The translations under genes and the position numbers were made by a program. The notes under the pieces are model-generated. The model was not told the DNA's origin. It worked only from the letters and a program-made list of their open reading frames with translations, and searched no databases. From Candida dubliniensis CD36 (lineage: Eukaryota > Ascomycota > Pichiomycetes > Serinales > Debaryomycetaceae), in assembly GCF_000026945.1 (NCBI RefSeq), contig NC_012860.1:248001-312000 (forward strand): a DNA stretch of 64,000 nucleotides. The letters are read 5' to 3'. The first letter of the stretch is position 1, and each line of letters opens with the position of its first letter. Shown here in pieces: positions 50,640 to 61,051 of this stretch.

Positions 50640-51152
50640 ACAGTCTCGCACAACTTGTGGGCAAAAATAACGAATTGGGCTATTACACAAAAAAAAAATT
50701 TATGACACCGATGCTAATACTAATAATGCTTATAATAAATTGTAATAAAATGATGTACTATTAACTTAACATGAATGTCAAAAAGCAACATATAGATATA
50801 TTTATGTCCAAAGTCAAAATAATTAATAGTTTTATGGGTTGTATAGAAGAATATATTTATTTATTAATGATGAATTGAGTATTGTAGTGTCTATTTGTTT
50901 ACCGCGGTATTGTTGTAATTATCTTGTTCGAGGCGCAGATTTTGTTGTCGTCCCAACGATAATCTTTGATTGCGTATTATTTTACAAGCCACTCGCTCGC
51001 CCACACCACATCAACGGTTTTATCGTCGTGAAAACTGCTAAAGATCAACTTTAAAAGAAGAGAGAAAAAAAAAAAAATATTATTAAGTTCCTAGGGATCA
51101 CCCCTAATTAACTTGGCAACACTTCAATTTCAATATTAACACAAACGTTTTT
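50640..51152. other. Spacer between COQ8 and the BRE4-like gene
   Basis: 513 bp between two plus-strand genes, mostly AT-rich, with GATCACCCCTAATTAA at about 51096-51111 close to the downstream ATG. A single CCCTAA is too weak to call a Tbf1 site. Confidence 0.5.
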
Positions 51153-54131
51153 ATGACTAGTGATGAATCAAATTACTATAACGATACCTGTGATTCTATG
51201 GATAGCACAGATGAAAGTCAATTACTTACTAGTAGTACCGGAATCAGGTCTGATGGTTCGTTGCCAAGATTGGTGATTGATAGACAAAGCTCTGTCATTC
51301 TAGCTAATACAGGAGAACGAGTCCATCGTTCCGTCTCATTTTCAAATTCACAAGATACATCATCAGAAACAGAGTCTTTATTTCTGTCAAATGGGATTTT
51401 ATATCAAAGATTAGTTGTTCCAATGTTGCGTGTTTATCATAACGAAGTATTTAGAAATGTTTTCAAATGTTCCATGGCTTATTTCTTGGCATCATTAGGG
51501 GTCTATTATACTCCCTTTGACGAGTTTCTTGGATCTACCGACTCTAAGCACGTTGTGGCAACAGTTGCTGTATACTTCCATCCTTCGAGGACAAAAGGTT
51601 CCATGACACAAACTTTAATGTTTGTGGTGATTTCCATAGTGTACAGTTTTACAGTGTCTCTTGGATGTCGAGCGATATCAGCTTATTTCTATCGTGGAGG
51701 GAAAGATGAATTTAGCCATTTCATTGATCTAATTATCAGCTCGATCTCATTGGGTGTTATATCATTTATGAAACAAAAGGTAAATAAGCTAACCTTTAAC
51801 ACAGCCTGCTCGTTAGCATGTATATCTATTGTTGCCTGCATTGTCAAAGAAGGTAGTATAAATTCAGATAATATACCGCTACCAAGAATTGAATCTACGT
51901 TTCAAGTTGTAGTGAGCGGTTGTATAATTTCCGTTGCGTGTTGTTATTTCATTTGGCCCGTGAGTGCTGTTAAGAAATTGCAGAAAACATTAAACGACTC
52001 CTATGATATATTCTCACAAGTCATATCAATATTAGTCAGAAGATTTGTTGCAGGTGAACAATTTACACCAGTGGATGTTGAGATGATTGAAAAACTAAAG
52101 ACTAATATCAAATCTTTATCCCAGTATCTTGAAGAAGCAAAATACGAGTTGTTTGTTATTGGGAAAGAAGAGGAATGGATGTTTTTTGAAAAATTGGTAA
52201 AGTCAACTGTTTCATTAGCACGACACTTGCAAGCTTTGAGCGCCGCCACCCGAATGCAGTGGACATTGTTGCACGAAGAAAATATTATTAGTGATACACC
52301 CAGTTTACGGAGCTTTGTAACTGATGATATTCACCTCTCGCCATCGGTGCTAAATATGACACATTCAATGCCCCAGCCATTGCAAGATGAAGCACACAAT
52401 TCTTTGCAACTATTTGACTTGTTTGTACAACACCTTGCACCTTCTATTAAATCCTTTGTGTTCACGATTAAAGGAGTGTTGAGAGAAGTTCCCTTTGAAA
52501 ATTTTAGTGAGGAAAATCCAAGTAGGTTTGCTTCTACCACTACATTGCAATACTCATTAGACAGTGCAATTAGATTGTTTGAAGAAAAGCAAGAACAGTC
52601 GTTTGATAAGTTGTATGGTCAAAAGATCTTTAAGCAAAATCTGGATTTTGACTTTAAAGCTGATCAAGAGGAGGTCACAGCATGTTGTGGAAATTTTTCG
52701 TCTTTGTTGTCTCAGTTTGGGTCTGAGCTATTACAATTTATTAAACTTTGCGATCGCTACGATGATATTGCTTCCAGTTCTAGAACCTGGAGATGGTTAA
52801 GATTTTGGGAAAGAACGAGTGAACCCAAGAGATCCATAGATAACAGTTTACATGCAGCAGTAGATGATTTACGTGAACAGTATGGGTTGGGGTCATTTAA
52901 AACCCCTGAGCGTGGTTCTTTTGCTCTGCAATTGGGCTATAGTATTTGGAAATTTTTGAAAGTCTTTAAACGAACTGATGTGCAATTTGGTATTCGGGTT
53001 GGTTTAGGGGCTGCTTGTATTTCGGTGTTTGCTTTTATTCCTGCCACCAAAGGCATTTTCAATGTTTGGAGAGGAGAGTGGGCGTTGACGATTTACTGCA
53101 TAATGATGAATAAATCTCTAGGTGGAACAACAATGACTGTGAAATGGAGAATTATAGGTACATTTCTAGGTGCATTCACATCATTTGTTGTTTGGAAAAT
53201 AACCGATGCCAACGTCTATGCGTTATGTTTGACAGGGGTTTTGATCTCGATTCCGTCGTTCTATATCATCATGTATTGGAAGAAAAATAATGCGTTTGGA
53301 AGATTTATCTTATTGACTTATAACTTGACGGCCTTGTATTCTTACAGTATGATTCAAAAGGATTCTGAAGACGACAATGAAGGTGGAGATGACCCAATTA
53401 TTGGAGAAATTGCGTTCCATCGATTTATTGCTGTGTCTGTTGGTATTATGTGGGCATTAACTATGGCGACGTGGTTTCTACCAAATAGTGCAAGAGTCAG
53501 GTTGAAAAATGGGTTGTCTGCATTGTGGCTAAGATTGGGTGTGATATGGAATAGTGATCCTTTGGAATTTGATCCTGACACGAAACAACTTGTTGGGTTT
53601 AAGGCTGAGGAAGGTACAAATAAACTACTTGCTGAATGTGAAACGTTGTTGAAGCAAGCTCCGGTTGAATTTAGATTAAAGGGTGCCTTTCCATCTCATA
53701 TATATTCGAAATTGATCAAGGATACGTCTGCCATCATTGATGCTTTCCAGAATTTGGATTTGTTGATCAAGGTTGATCCCAAATTGAGTCCCAGTGAAGA
53801 GTTTGTTTTCAAATACATTGAAATTGAACGAGAAGAGGTCGAGCAAAGAATATTTTTAGTGTTTTATATGCTTGCTAGTGCCATGAAACTAGGATTCCCG
53901 ATACCCAGTAAGCCTGCATCAATTGAACATGCTAAAGATCGAATGTTGTACAAATTAAGTAGCATCAGACAACAACAGGAAGAGGAGTTGGTTTTGAAAA
54001 ATGCTGACTTTATTTTATTGTATTCGTATATATTAGTGGCTACTACAATTGCAGAACAATTAGATAGAATTATGGTTCAACTAAAAGAGTTATTGGGAGA
54101 GATTTCAGAGGATATCTTTCAGTTGGTTTGA
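51153..54131 (+). CDS. Bre4-like polytopic membrane protein (aromatic-acid exporter type)
   Basis: The 992-residue product has two hydrophobic blocks separated by a long soluble region. Block 1 (residues ~100-275) includes FKCSMAYFLASLGVYYTPF, TLMFVVISIVYSFTVSLGCR and VVSGCIISVACCYFIWPVSA. Block 2 (residues ~610-780) includes FGIRVGLGAACISVFAFIPA, WALTIYCIMMNKSLGGTTMT, GTFLGAFTSFVVWKI and AVSVGIMWALTMATWFLP. This is the plan of the fungal Bre4 family related to FUSC/ArAE exporters. S. cerevisiae Bre4 is 1125 residues and affects brefeldin A sensitivity. The substrate is unknown. The C-terminal ~200 residues are predicted helical and soluble. Confidence 0.75.
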   Translation: MTSDESNYYNDTCDSMDSTDESQLLTSSTGIRSDGSLPRLVIDRQSSVILANTGERVHRSVSFSNSQDTSSETESLFLSNGILYQRLVVPMLRVYHNEVFRNVFKCSMAYFLASLGVYYTPFDEFLGSTDSKHVVATVAVYFHPSRTKGSMTQTLMFVVISIVYSFTVSLGCRAISAYFYRGGKDEFSHFIDLIISSISLGVISFMKQKVNKLTFNTACSLACISIVACIVKEGSINSDNIPLPRIESTFQVVVSGCIISVACCYFIWPVSAVKKLQKTLNDSYDIFSQVISILVRRFVAGEQFTPVDVEMIEKLKTNIKSLSQYLEEAKYELFVIGKEEEWMFFEKLVKSTVSLARHLQALSAATRMQWTLLHEENIISDTPSLRSFVTDDIHLSPSVLNMTHSMPQPLQDEAHNSLQLFDLFVQHLAPSIKSFVFTIKGVLREVPFENFSEENPSRFASTTTLQYSLDSAIRLFEEKQEQSFDKLYGQKIFKQNLDFDFKADQEEVTACCGNFSSLLSQFGSELLQFIKLCDRYDDIASSSRTWRWLRFWERTSEPKRSIDNSLHAAVDDLREQYGLGSFKTPERGSFALQLGYSIWKFLKVFKRTDVQFGIRVGLGAACISVFAFIPATKGIFNVWRGEWALTIYCIMMNKSLGGTTMTVKWRIIGTFLGAFTSFVVWKITDANVYALCLTGVLISIPSFYIIMYWKKNNAFGRFILLTYNLTALYSYSMIQKDSEDDNEGGDDPIIGEIAFHRFIAVSVGIMWALTMATWFLPNSARVRLKNGLSALWLRLGVIWNSDPLEFDPDTKQLVGFKAEEGTNKLLAECETLLKQAPVEFRLKGAFPSHIYSKLIKDTSAIIDAFQNLDLLIKVDPKLSPSEEFVFKYIEIEREEVEQRIFLVFYMLASAMKLGFPIPSKPASIEHAKDRMLYKLSSIRQQQEEELVLKNADFILLYSYILVATTIAEQLDRIMVQLKELLGEISEDIFQLV

Positions 54132-54522
54132 GGAAACGTGGAAATGGCTTTTTGCTAACAGGTGTAGTATGAAGTTATGGTATTTACGTATGTATTAATA
54201 CATTGGTATGAATGCAGTCAATGTCGATGTTTGATTGGTCCCAACTAAAGCGTCGACGAATAAGTTATAGTGCTTGTTAATCTATTGACAGATTAAGGTT
54301 TTATCGTTTGTTATATTATTCGTTTTCTTTTTCTCACTTCGTACACGCACTAAATTGATGAGGGCAAGACAAGTAAAGACTTAGAAAAAAAAATGTTGAA
54401 AAAAAAGCTAGAAAAACGAAACCGAAAGAAAAAAAAAATAAAAGTTAAACAACCTTTAGATCATTTCGGTTGCCTATTCTTCATATCGTATTTAATCTAT
54501 TTATAATCAAGAAAATTATACC
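54132..54522. promoter_or_regulatory. NAB2 promoter region
   Basis: 391 bp between the BRE4-like stop and the NAB2 ATG, with A-rich blocks from about 54380 to 54445. No specific element was recognised. Confidence 0.5.
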
Positions 54523-55818
54523 ATGCAATTTGCTCCTGATAACCAAATAGGTAAAGAGTTACAACAAAACTTGATTCAAGAAATACAAAGACGTTTCAAT
54601 AAAGCGGCTGATGATGCGGTAGACATTGCTGACTATATCATCTACTTGATTGTGGCAAAAAAGAGCGAACAAGAAATAGTCGCAGAGGTCAAAGATATTG
54701 CTGATATATCTATTGATGTTGGATTTATTGGGGATGTTCATCTGGAAATCAAAAAATTAGAAGAAAAATATAATCAACCTCTGGCTAGTGCTGTGGAGGA
54801 AACTCCTCAACCCCCGCAACATCCACAGCAATCACAAGCTTCTGTGGTGGCTCCCCAAGTTCCTACTGGTCCTAAGAAGCAATTAACCGAAGAAGAGAGG
54901 ATCGCCCTTCGAAATCAGCGATTTGGAACTACCCCCAGGGTGAGTGGACGTGGTGGACGCGGTGGTATAACAAAAACCAGAACCGATTTCAGAAATGGAC
55001 ACAGTAATAAGAACTTCCTAGACCCTAAAAAGTTGGAACAAATAATCTCTGGAACTAATAATGGGGCTATTAAGTTTGTACCACTCCCACCAAAAGGTAG
55101 GTGTCCAGATTTTCCATATTGTAAGAATCAGAATTGTCAAAAAGCTCATCCAACTAAGAATTGCTTCAATTATCCAAATTGTCCCAATCCATCAGGAACA
55201 TGTAATTACTTACATCCAGATCAAGATCAAGAGCTAATCGCTAAATTGGAAACAACTAAAAAAGAATTTGAAGAGAAGAGAAAGAATCAGCTTATGGTTA
55301 AACAAGGCTCCTGTAAATATGGTTTGAAATGTGCTAAAGAGAACTGTCCATTTGCTCACCCAACACCAGCCAACCCTGAATCCGGCAAGATTGAAACTTT
55401 GGAATGGTGTTCACAAGGTAAAAATTGTCAAGATAGAGATTGCACTAAATCACATCCACCTCCACCAACCGCAAATTCAGAAAATTTATTATCTGCTGTT
55501 GACTTGGCCTTGGAACAATGTAAATTTGGATCACAATGTACTAATGTCAAATGCCCAAGAAGGCACGCGACTTCGACTGTACCATGTCGTTCTGGTGCTG
55601 AATGTAGAAGAGTTGATTGTACATTTGCCCATCCATTGAAAGAGCCATGTCGTTTTGGTATAAAATGTACAAATAAAGTGTGCATGTATCAACATCCCGA
55701 AGGGAGAACTATTACTTCTCACACCTGGACCAAGGATGCTGCTGAGAGTAATAACAATACTTCAAACCGATCATTTGCTGTTTCTGAAGATCAGATTATG
55801 GAACAAGTTGCTCAATAA
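54523..55818 (+). CDS. NAB2: Nuclear poly(A)-binding protein Nab2 (CCCH zinc fingers)
   Basis: The 431-residue product has an N-terminal PWI-like helical domain (~1-90), a Gln/Pro-rich linker, a short RGG segment (VSGRGGRGGITKTR, near 142) for nuclear import and RNA contact, and seven C-x5-C-x4-6-C-x3-H fingers between residues ~195 and 392 (for example CPDFPYCKNQNCQKAHP, CKYGLKCAKENCPFAHP, CRFGIKCTNKVCMYQHP). Nab2 binds poly(A), limits tail length and supports mRNA export. Seven fingers equal the S. cerevisiae number, and the linker Gln run is much shorter than in S. cerevisiae (525 residues). It is convergent with RPS2. Confidence 0.93.
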   Translation: MQFAPDNQIGKELQQNLIQEIQRRFNKAADDAVDIADYIIYLIVAKKSEQEIVAEVKDIADISIDVGFIGDVHLEIKKLEEKYNQPLASAVEETPQPPQHPQQSQASVVAPQVPTGPKKQLTEEERIALRNQRFGTTPRVSGRGGRGGITKTRTDFRNGHSNKNFLDPKKLEQIISGTNNGAIKFVPLPPKGRCPDFPYCKNQNCQKAHPTKNCFNYPNCPNPSGTCNYLHPDQDQELIAKLETTKKEFEEKRKNQLMVKQGSCKYGLKCAKENCPFAHPTPANPESGKIETLEWCSQGKNCQDRDCTKSHPPPPTANSENLLSAVDLALEQCKFGSQCTNVKCPRRHATSTVPCRSGAECRRVDCTFAHPLKEPCRFGIKCTNKVCMYQHPEGRTITSHTWTKDAAESNNNTSNRSFAVSEDQIMEQVAQ

Positions 55819-56153
55819 GAAATGGATCAGCGCATCTGAAAGAAATAAGACGAGCGAACAATCCAGGAAATCTGAATAATGGGAATGAAAATGTGATAGT
55901 AGAAAAGGTGTATATTCATTGTAACATATTATATTTATAGTTCTGTTTCTTCTGTTTATTTGTTTTCTTTTGATCATTTTTTGCAGTTTTACACCAGTAA
56001 CTGAATATACATATATATATTTATAGCTTTTATATTTTGATAACCGTGTAGCTAGTCAAATTGATTGTTCTTCTGAAAAAAGATTAAATTGTTTTATTTT
56101 CTATTATACAGTTCAATACATTTATTGAATTTACACTATATGCTATAAAACAT
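55819..56153. terminator. Convergent 3' spacer of NAB2 and RPS2
   Basis: 335 bp between two convergent stops. It contains an ATACATATATATATTTATA tract at about 56005-56024 typical of yeast poly(A) efficiency elements, which could serve either gene. Confidence 0.45.
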
Positions 56154-56903
56154 TTAGTATCTCTTTTTACCGGCAGCAGCTTCTTCAGCGTAAACTTCCA
56201 ATGGAGAAGCAGCTAATGGAGTTTCAGCCCACAAGTTTGGAGTCAAGAAACTGTAAGTGTTACCGATAGCAGCGAAAGCAGCTTTCAAGGTGTTTTCGGT
56301 GGTTCTGGTAGAACCAGAAGAAGAAGTATAGACATCTTCAACACCAGCCAATTGCATTAATCTCTTGACAACTGGAGAAGCAACAATACCTTTACCTCTT
56401 GGAGCTGGAATCAATCTAACAGCAACGGAACCACATTTACCAGTGACCTTACATGGCAAAGAGTGTGGTTGACCCAAGTTAGAACCCCAATAACCTCTTC
56501 TGATTGGGATGATGGATAATTTGGCAATAACAATGGCGGCTTTAATGGCAGAAGCAACTTCTTTAGCGGTCTTGATACCCAAACCAACATGACCGTTAGA
56601 GTCACCAATGACAACAACAGCCTTCATTCTGGTTCTTTGACCAGCTCTGGTTTGTTTTTGAACAGATCTGATCTTCATGACATCATCTTTCAAGTCTGGT
56701 AATAACAAATCAATGATTTGGTATTCCTTGACTGGCAAAGAGTGCAAATAGATTTGTTCAACACTGGTGATTTTACCAGCTTTGACTAATCTACCTAACT
56801 TGGTGACTGGAGTCCATCCTTTTTCTTCACCATCTCTTCTACCGCCTCTTCTACCACCTCTTCTTCTATCACCAAATTGTCTTTTTGGGGCTTCAGCTGA
56901 CAT
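56154..56903 (-). CDS. RPS2: 40S ribosomal protein S2 (uS5)
   Basis: The 249-residue product begins with an Arg/Gly-rich tail ([18 protein letters not shown]), a known arginine-methylation target in this family. It continues with the S5 double-stranded RNA-binding fold ([40 protein letters not shown]) and the C-terminal S5 domain ([20 protein letters not shown]). uS5 sits at the mRNA entry channel and influences decoding accuracy. The coding sequence is continuous, without an intron. The promoter carries a Tbf1-type palindrome and a CACGTG. In Candida nomenclature this gene is sometimes labelled RPS21, but the protein is uS5. Confidence 0.97.
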   Translation of the reverse strand: MSAEAPKRQFGDRRRGGRRGGRRDGEEKGWTPVTKLGRLVKAGKITSVEQIYLHSLPVKEYQIIDLLLPDLKDDVMKIRSVQKQTRAGQRTRMKAVVVIGDSNGHVGLGIKTAKEVASAIKAAIVIAKLSIIPIRRGYWGSNLGQPHSLPCKVTGKCGSVAVRLIPAPRGKGIVASPVVKRLMQLAGVEDVYTSSSGSTRTTENTLKAAFAAIGNTYSFLTPNLWAETPLAASPLEVYAEEAAAGKKRY

Positions 56904-57118
56904 TGTTTATTAATTAATTAAATAAGTTGTTGTATATTTGTCGGAATGTTACGTGGAAAGCCGGGGTGTTGGTTTCGATCGACAGATTACTTGATTTTTT
57001 TAAAAGAGTCAAAAGGGAAAGGAAAACTGAAAGTTTGGTGTTTTAATGATAATTTGAAATTTTTTTTTTTTTCCTCTTCCTCTGCCACTTCGTAACTCGC
57101 GTATGTAGGAAATAAAAC

Positions 57119-57138
57119 ATTAGGGCAATAGCCCTAAT
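57119..57138. promoter_or_regulatory. Tbf1-type inverted element, RPS2 promoter
   Basis: ATTAGGGC and GCCCTAAT flank a 4-base spacer (AATA), about 215-235 bp upstream of the RPS2 ATG. It has the same arms, spacer length and distance as the RPS21 element. Confidence 0.85.
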
Positions 57139-57149
57139 CAAGTAGTGTG

Positions 57150-57155
57150 CACGTG
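57150..57155. promoter_or_regulatory. CACGTG (Cbf1-type) site, RPS2 promoter
   Basis: CACGTG, read TTCACGTG on the minus strand, lies 12 bp beyond the Tbf1-type element. Cbf1 sites accompany Tbf1 sites in Candida ribosomal-protein promoters. Confidence 0.65.
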
Positions 57156-58300
57156 AATACTTGTTTCTCATGCAATTTTTTTTTAGAGAGGACTTTGATT
57201 GTGCTCCCTATGGTAGTTGCAAAGGATATCCTAATAACAATCAGTAACCCATAATAATCGAAAGCTGCAAATCAGGGTTTGTAAGTCTTGTCTGAAAAGA
57301 TGCTAGGCATACTATGGCAATCACTTTAGTTTGAGGGAGAGGTACTAGTATATAATAAGAGTAAGACTATTACGGTGATGTCGTTAGACTGTTCTTGATT
57401 GTGATGTTTATTTTTCAGTTTGAGGCGTATTATTATTAATTTGTTTTTTTTGGAACTCTTTGATTGCTTTTTGCTATATTGCTGGCTTCGGCTTCGTTTC
57501 ATTGGTTGTATTAAACCTTCAAAACTTGATGTGGTGAGTTTATATTTCTCATGATTGTGATGAGGTTCTATGTCGTGCTTTGGTAGACAAAAAGTCTAAT
57601 TGTTTCCCTTTCAAAGGTATAATGCGACAAACAATAGTCATGAAGCGACTTTCTACAATAGTTAGTCGATAACTCAAAATGGTCTTATCATTGTCGGAAT
57701 TGACAACATCAGCTAATAAAGACAGTTGTTTACAACCACCACAGTTTGTATAAACTTAATAATAATATTTGGAAGGCAAAAAAGAACCAATAAAAAAGAA
57801 AACAAAATTTGTTTTATGCCCAATCAGATTGGAATACTTATCTCATACCAATAACTTATTACTTGAAACTTTGAATTGACCAAGATTTGCTATCGTTGGT
57901 ATTTGTTTGTATTCTTGGCTCATAATATATTAATCTAATTCTTTTTTTTTTTTTAAAGGTGGTGGAGTTTTGTGCTATTTCCATTATGATTGCTGTTTTG
58001 TCTCTACCACCACCTCTTGTAGAATTGTGTTAGGTGTCTCTCGCTATTTTTTCTATTGTGATAATACTTAAGAGTCAGGTTTTATCCTGTTCCCTCACCC
58101 TCCCCCCCCTTCAATTCTCACATAGGTCTCTCATTTTCTCCAGTTTAAAAAAAAAAATAGAACAATAATTATAATAATAACCTAAACTTGTGCTTTTTTT
58201 TTTTTCTTTTTCTTGCTTTTTTTACTTTATCATTCTATAATCTTAAGAGATCTTAAACAGTCATTACCTATTCCTTGATTTATTTATCATTTCCTTAATC

Positions 58301-58903
58301 ATGTCATCCAAAGCTCCATCTAACGAACAAATTAAGAAAGACGTTAAAAAAGACGCCGATAACATTGCTAAAAAGGGTAAAGAAGAATCCGAACACTTGA
58401 AGAAGCAAGGCAAAGAAGCTGTCGACGAAGCCAGTGAAAAGGGTAAAGAATTCATTGATCAAGCTAACAAAAAGGGTAAAGAATTATTAGATGAAGCTAA
58501 CGATAAAAGCAAAGAATTCTTGAAGGAAGCTAGAAAAGAGTTGAACCATTTAGAAGAGGAAGGACAAAACTTGTTGTCTCAATTTGTTGCATACGTTAAA
58601 TCTACTGCTAACTCAATTGGACAATCATTAAATAAAGCTGGAGCTGAATTGCAACTGGCCACCAGTGCCGCTGTTTCCAGAACTTCGGTTGAATTGCAAA
58701 ATCCTGTTGTCATTGCTCAAATTGCTGTTGCTGCTGGTGGTGCTGCTGCCGGTTACTTGGCCTACTTGGAAAGATATAGAATCAATACCGACAATAAGTA
58801 TGTTGTTGGTATACATGCCTCCATCATTACCGGATTAGTCGTACTCGATGGATACTTGTTTTCTACCTACTATCCAAAATACGATAAAAAAGTTGCTAAA
58901 TAA
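58301..58903 (+). CDS. OM14: OM14-like mitochondrial outer-membrane protein with amphipathic repeat N-terminus
   Basis: The 200-residue product divides into two parts. Residues 1-90 are a charged Lys/Glu/Ala repeat (KKGKEESEHLKKQGKEAVDE, EKGKEFIDQANKKGKELLDE), like the 11-residue helical repeats of LEA/apolipoprotein-type proteins. The rest resembles yeast Om14: VELQNPVVIAQIAVAAGGAA, a Gly/Ala membrane segment, then ITGLVVLDGYLF and the terminal TYYPKYDKK. From memory, S. cerevisiae Om14 (134 residues) shares the ELQNPVV start, the central LTLDG-type segment and a YYSRYDKK end. Om14 is an outer-membrane protein that receives the nascent-chain complex NAC during import near mitochondria. The N-terminal repeat is additional here. 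The divergent neighbour is RPS2. Confidence 0.75.
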   Translation: MSSKAPSNEQIKKDVKKDADNIAKKGKEESEHLKKQGKEAVDEASEKGKEFIDQANKKGKELLDEANDKSKEFLKEARKELNHLEEEGQNLLSQFVAYVKSTANSIGQSLNKAGAELQLATSAAVSRTSVELQNPVVIAQIAVAAGGAAAGYLAYLERYRINTDNKYVVGIHASIITGLVVLDGYLFSTYYPKYDKKVAK

Positions 58904-60144
58904 ACTGTGAGGTATAGTCTAAGTAAATTAGGATGAATGTGTTTCAAGTTTGTGTATGAAAATCTAAAGATAATTTATTATAATACTGGCGTTGTTTAGC
59001 TTTGGTTTTCTCTATCACTTGACTTCATTTGTAGTCTGAGCCACCTATGATACTTAGAAGACTCTAAGAAGGACTATGTTTAGAAGTGAATCAAAACTGT
59101 GCTTGATAGTATGAATTTGGTGTACTACAATTCATTGTGTGGGTAATACTACCTACCCCAGTTTATTGCATTCGAAGTTCTCACTTTTCTATTGGTCCAT
59201 TTTAATACTCGTATTTTGTGGTGTGGTTCTTTTTTTTTTTTTTTACTGATTTATTGCTGGTGTTAAGAAGATGGGAATTCTGTTACATTGTATTTACTCT
59301 ATAAGGATTGTTGTTATTGTTGTCTTTCTTCTTATATTTCTAGCAAATTGTAATATTAAATCTGAATTGGATTGTACCTGATGGTAAATTTTAGGTAAAA
59401 AAAAATTACTAAATTTACTACAAAAATAAGTATTCAAGTATAAACGTAAAGGTTTTGTCAAAACTTCTAACTTTATAGTTGTATATTGGGGTCAGATGAA
59501 TATCCAACCCTATCTAGCCACTCAAGTTAGGATGAGTTACTCACATTCTTGCAGCTTGCCACTTCCCTGCTACTGTACGTTTTTATTAACTAATTGAAGC
59601 TCTCCACACATCTTCGAAGTGGGGCATTTTTTTTTTTTTTTCGTTAAAGCCGGCACAAGAGTTCACATTTGACTAAATTTGAGGCTCTATTTTTTGAGTT
59701 AAAGCAAAATCCAAAGTATAAAGTCTTAAGACATTAAAAGGAGAAGATAGCAAAGTTTACCAAGCAAATAAAGTAGTGTTTGGGGTCTCTTGGCAGGAGC
59801 CAGATCAAAGAACCTACTACAGTTGACAAAAAAAAAAAAAAGAGAACTCCTCACCACAAAAGCAATAGCTATGATTAGGCTAAGGATTCATCAAAAAGTT
59901 AATAATAGACAGCCCAGGGTTTTTTTTGATTAAAAATAGAAGCTATCTTTGTAAAGTTAGTTATTTCTTCTAGATACAGTTTATGATTCTTCATGATTTT
60001 AGTTTACGTCATAAACACCAAAAGCTTCGAAAAGAGTAATTGAACCAGTTTAGAAAATGGGGATCAACTAAGGTAAAGGAGTCACGTATTTCGAAATGTG
60101 GAGAGGCTATGGTTTTTAATTATAGAAATGTAGACTGAATCAGC

Positions 60145-60189
60145 ATACGGCAATATAGATGGGTATACGGCATCAATCAAAAAATACGG
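60145..60189. promoter_or_regulatory. Three regularly spaced ATACGG sites
   Basis: ATACGG occurs at 60145, 60165 and 60184, that is 20 and 19 bp apart, about two helical turns. CGG triplets are the half-site of Zn2Cys6 regulators. The function is unproven. Confidence 0.35.
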
Positions 60190-60553
60190 AAAATTGTATT
60201 TCTATTTGAAATGTGATTTCTCACGTTTCTTTTTTTTTCTTCTTCTTCTTCTTCCAATCAGTTTGCAAATTTAAAGCATAATGCATTGATTTGGAAGCTT
60301 CCTTTAAGAAAATCATATGCAAAGAACTAGTTTTTTTGGCTGAAGGATAGAAAGCACAAAGTTAACATTAGTAGGATGGAAAACTCCCAGTCATTCAAAT
60401 TATGAGAAAAAAGGCTATGCTTCCATGCATGGAACAGTACTAAAATTAGTTTCCAGCAATATGCAGATAGAACTAAAATGAAAAAAAATTTTATTGGTTG
60501 GATTAACACGACAGCAAATACATCATCACAAAATCAAATACCAATAGAGAATC

Positions 60554-61051
60554 ATGCAAATGGTTTGCTCCTGCGAACACATATGTAGGCCACAAACCAA
60601 TATCTCACAAAACGTATCAAAGTTTAATTTGTATGAATCCTTCTCTTGCGTTTCTTGTGCAAGTCAGCGTGTATATAGAAAGAAAAAAACAAGCCTCAAG
60701 GTTCATGCTATCGCCATCACTATACGTACCAAATTTACCCAAAGGATTTACATTATTGATTCATGTAAGTTTGTTTGTACACCATACCAATGCAAAACCA
60801 ATCAACGAGATGAGATCACGTTAAACTTCACATGTTTGGTCGATCCCACAGCCTTCATACAAATTTGTTATCAAATACATGCTTTTCTGAGTTCCCCTAA
60901 AACCGTTTTATTTCTTTGGTTTGACTTTTACCAACAAAAAGATTTTCCATGCGGTGTAAGATGGAAGAGCTTTTCTTTTTTTTTTTTAATCTATACATCG
61001 TTTCGAATAAAAGTTAAACTTACACCAGTAGAAGTTAATGATTATTTTTAG
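60554..61051 (+). CDS. Doubtful hypothetical ORF
   Basis: An ATG-started frame of 165 codons in the gene-poor right end. Composition is unlike the confirmed genes here (many Cys, Phe, Ile, Lys, with an F run from a homopolymer), and a GTAAGT-like splice signal at about 60767 has no partner that I can identify. I list it only so that the frame is recorded. It is most likely chance. Confidence 0.12.
   Translation: MQMVCSCEHICRPQTNISQNVSKFNLYESFSCVSCASQRVYRKKKTSLKVHAIAITIRTKFTQRIYIIDSCKFVCTPYQCKTNQRDEITLNFTCLVDPTAFIQICYQIHAFLSSPKTVLFLWFDFYQQKDFPCGVRWKSFSFFFLIYTSFRIKVKLTPVEVNDYF

Larger units (their letters stand above)
56904..58300. other. Divergent spacer between RPS2 and the OM14-like gene
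   Basis: 1397 bp. The left 250 bases form the RPS2 promoter. The rest is AT-rich, with T runs close to the OM14-like ATG (58194-58205). I checked for box C/D and tRNA signals: a GTGATGA lies at about 57557 but no matching CTGA follows at usable distance. Confidence 0.5.

Noticed and set aside
57557..57563. Box C-like GTGATGA
   Set aside because: No box D (CTGA) at usable distance and no terminal stem, so a C/D snoRNA is not supported.
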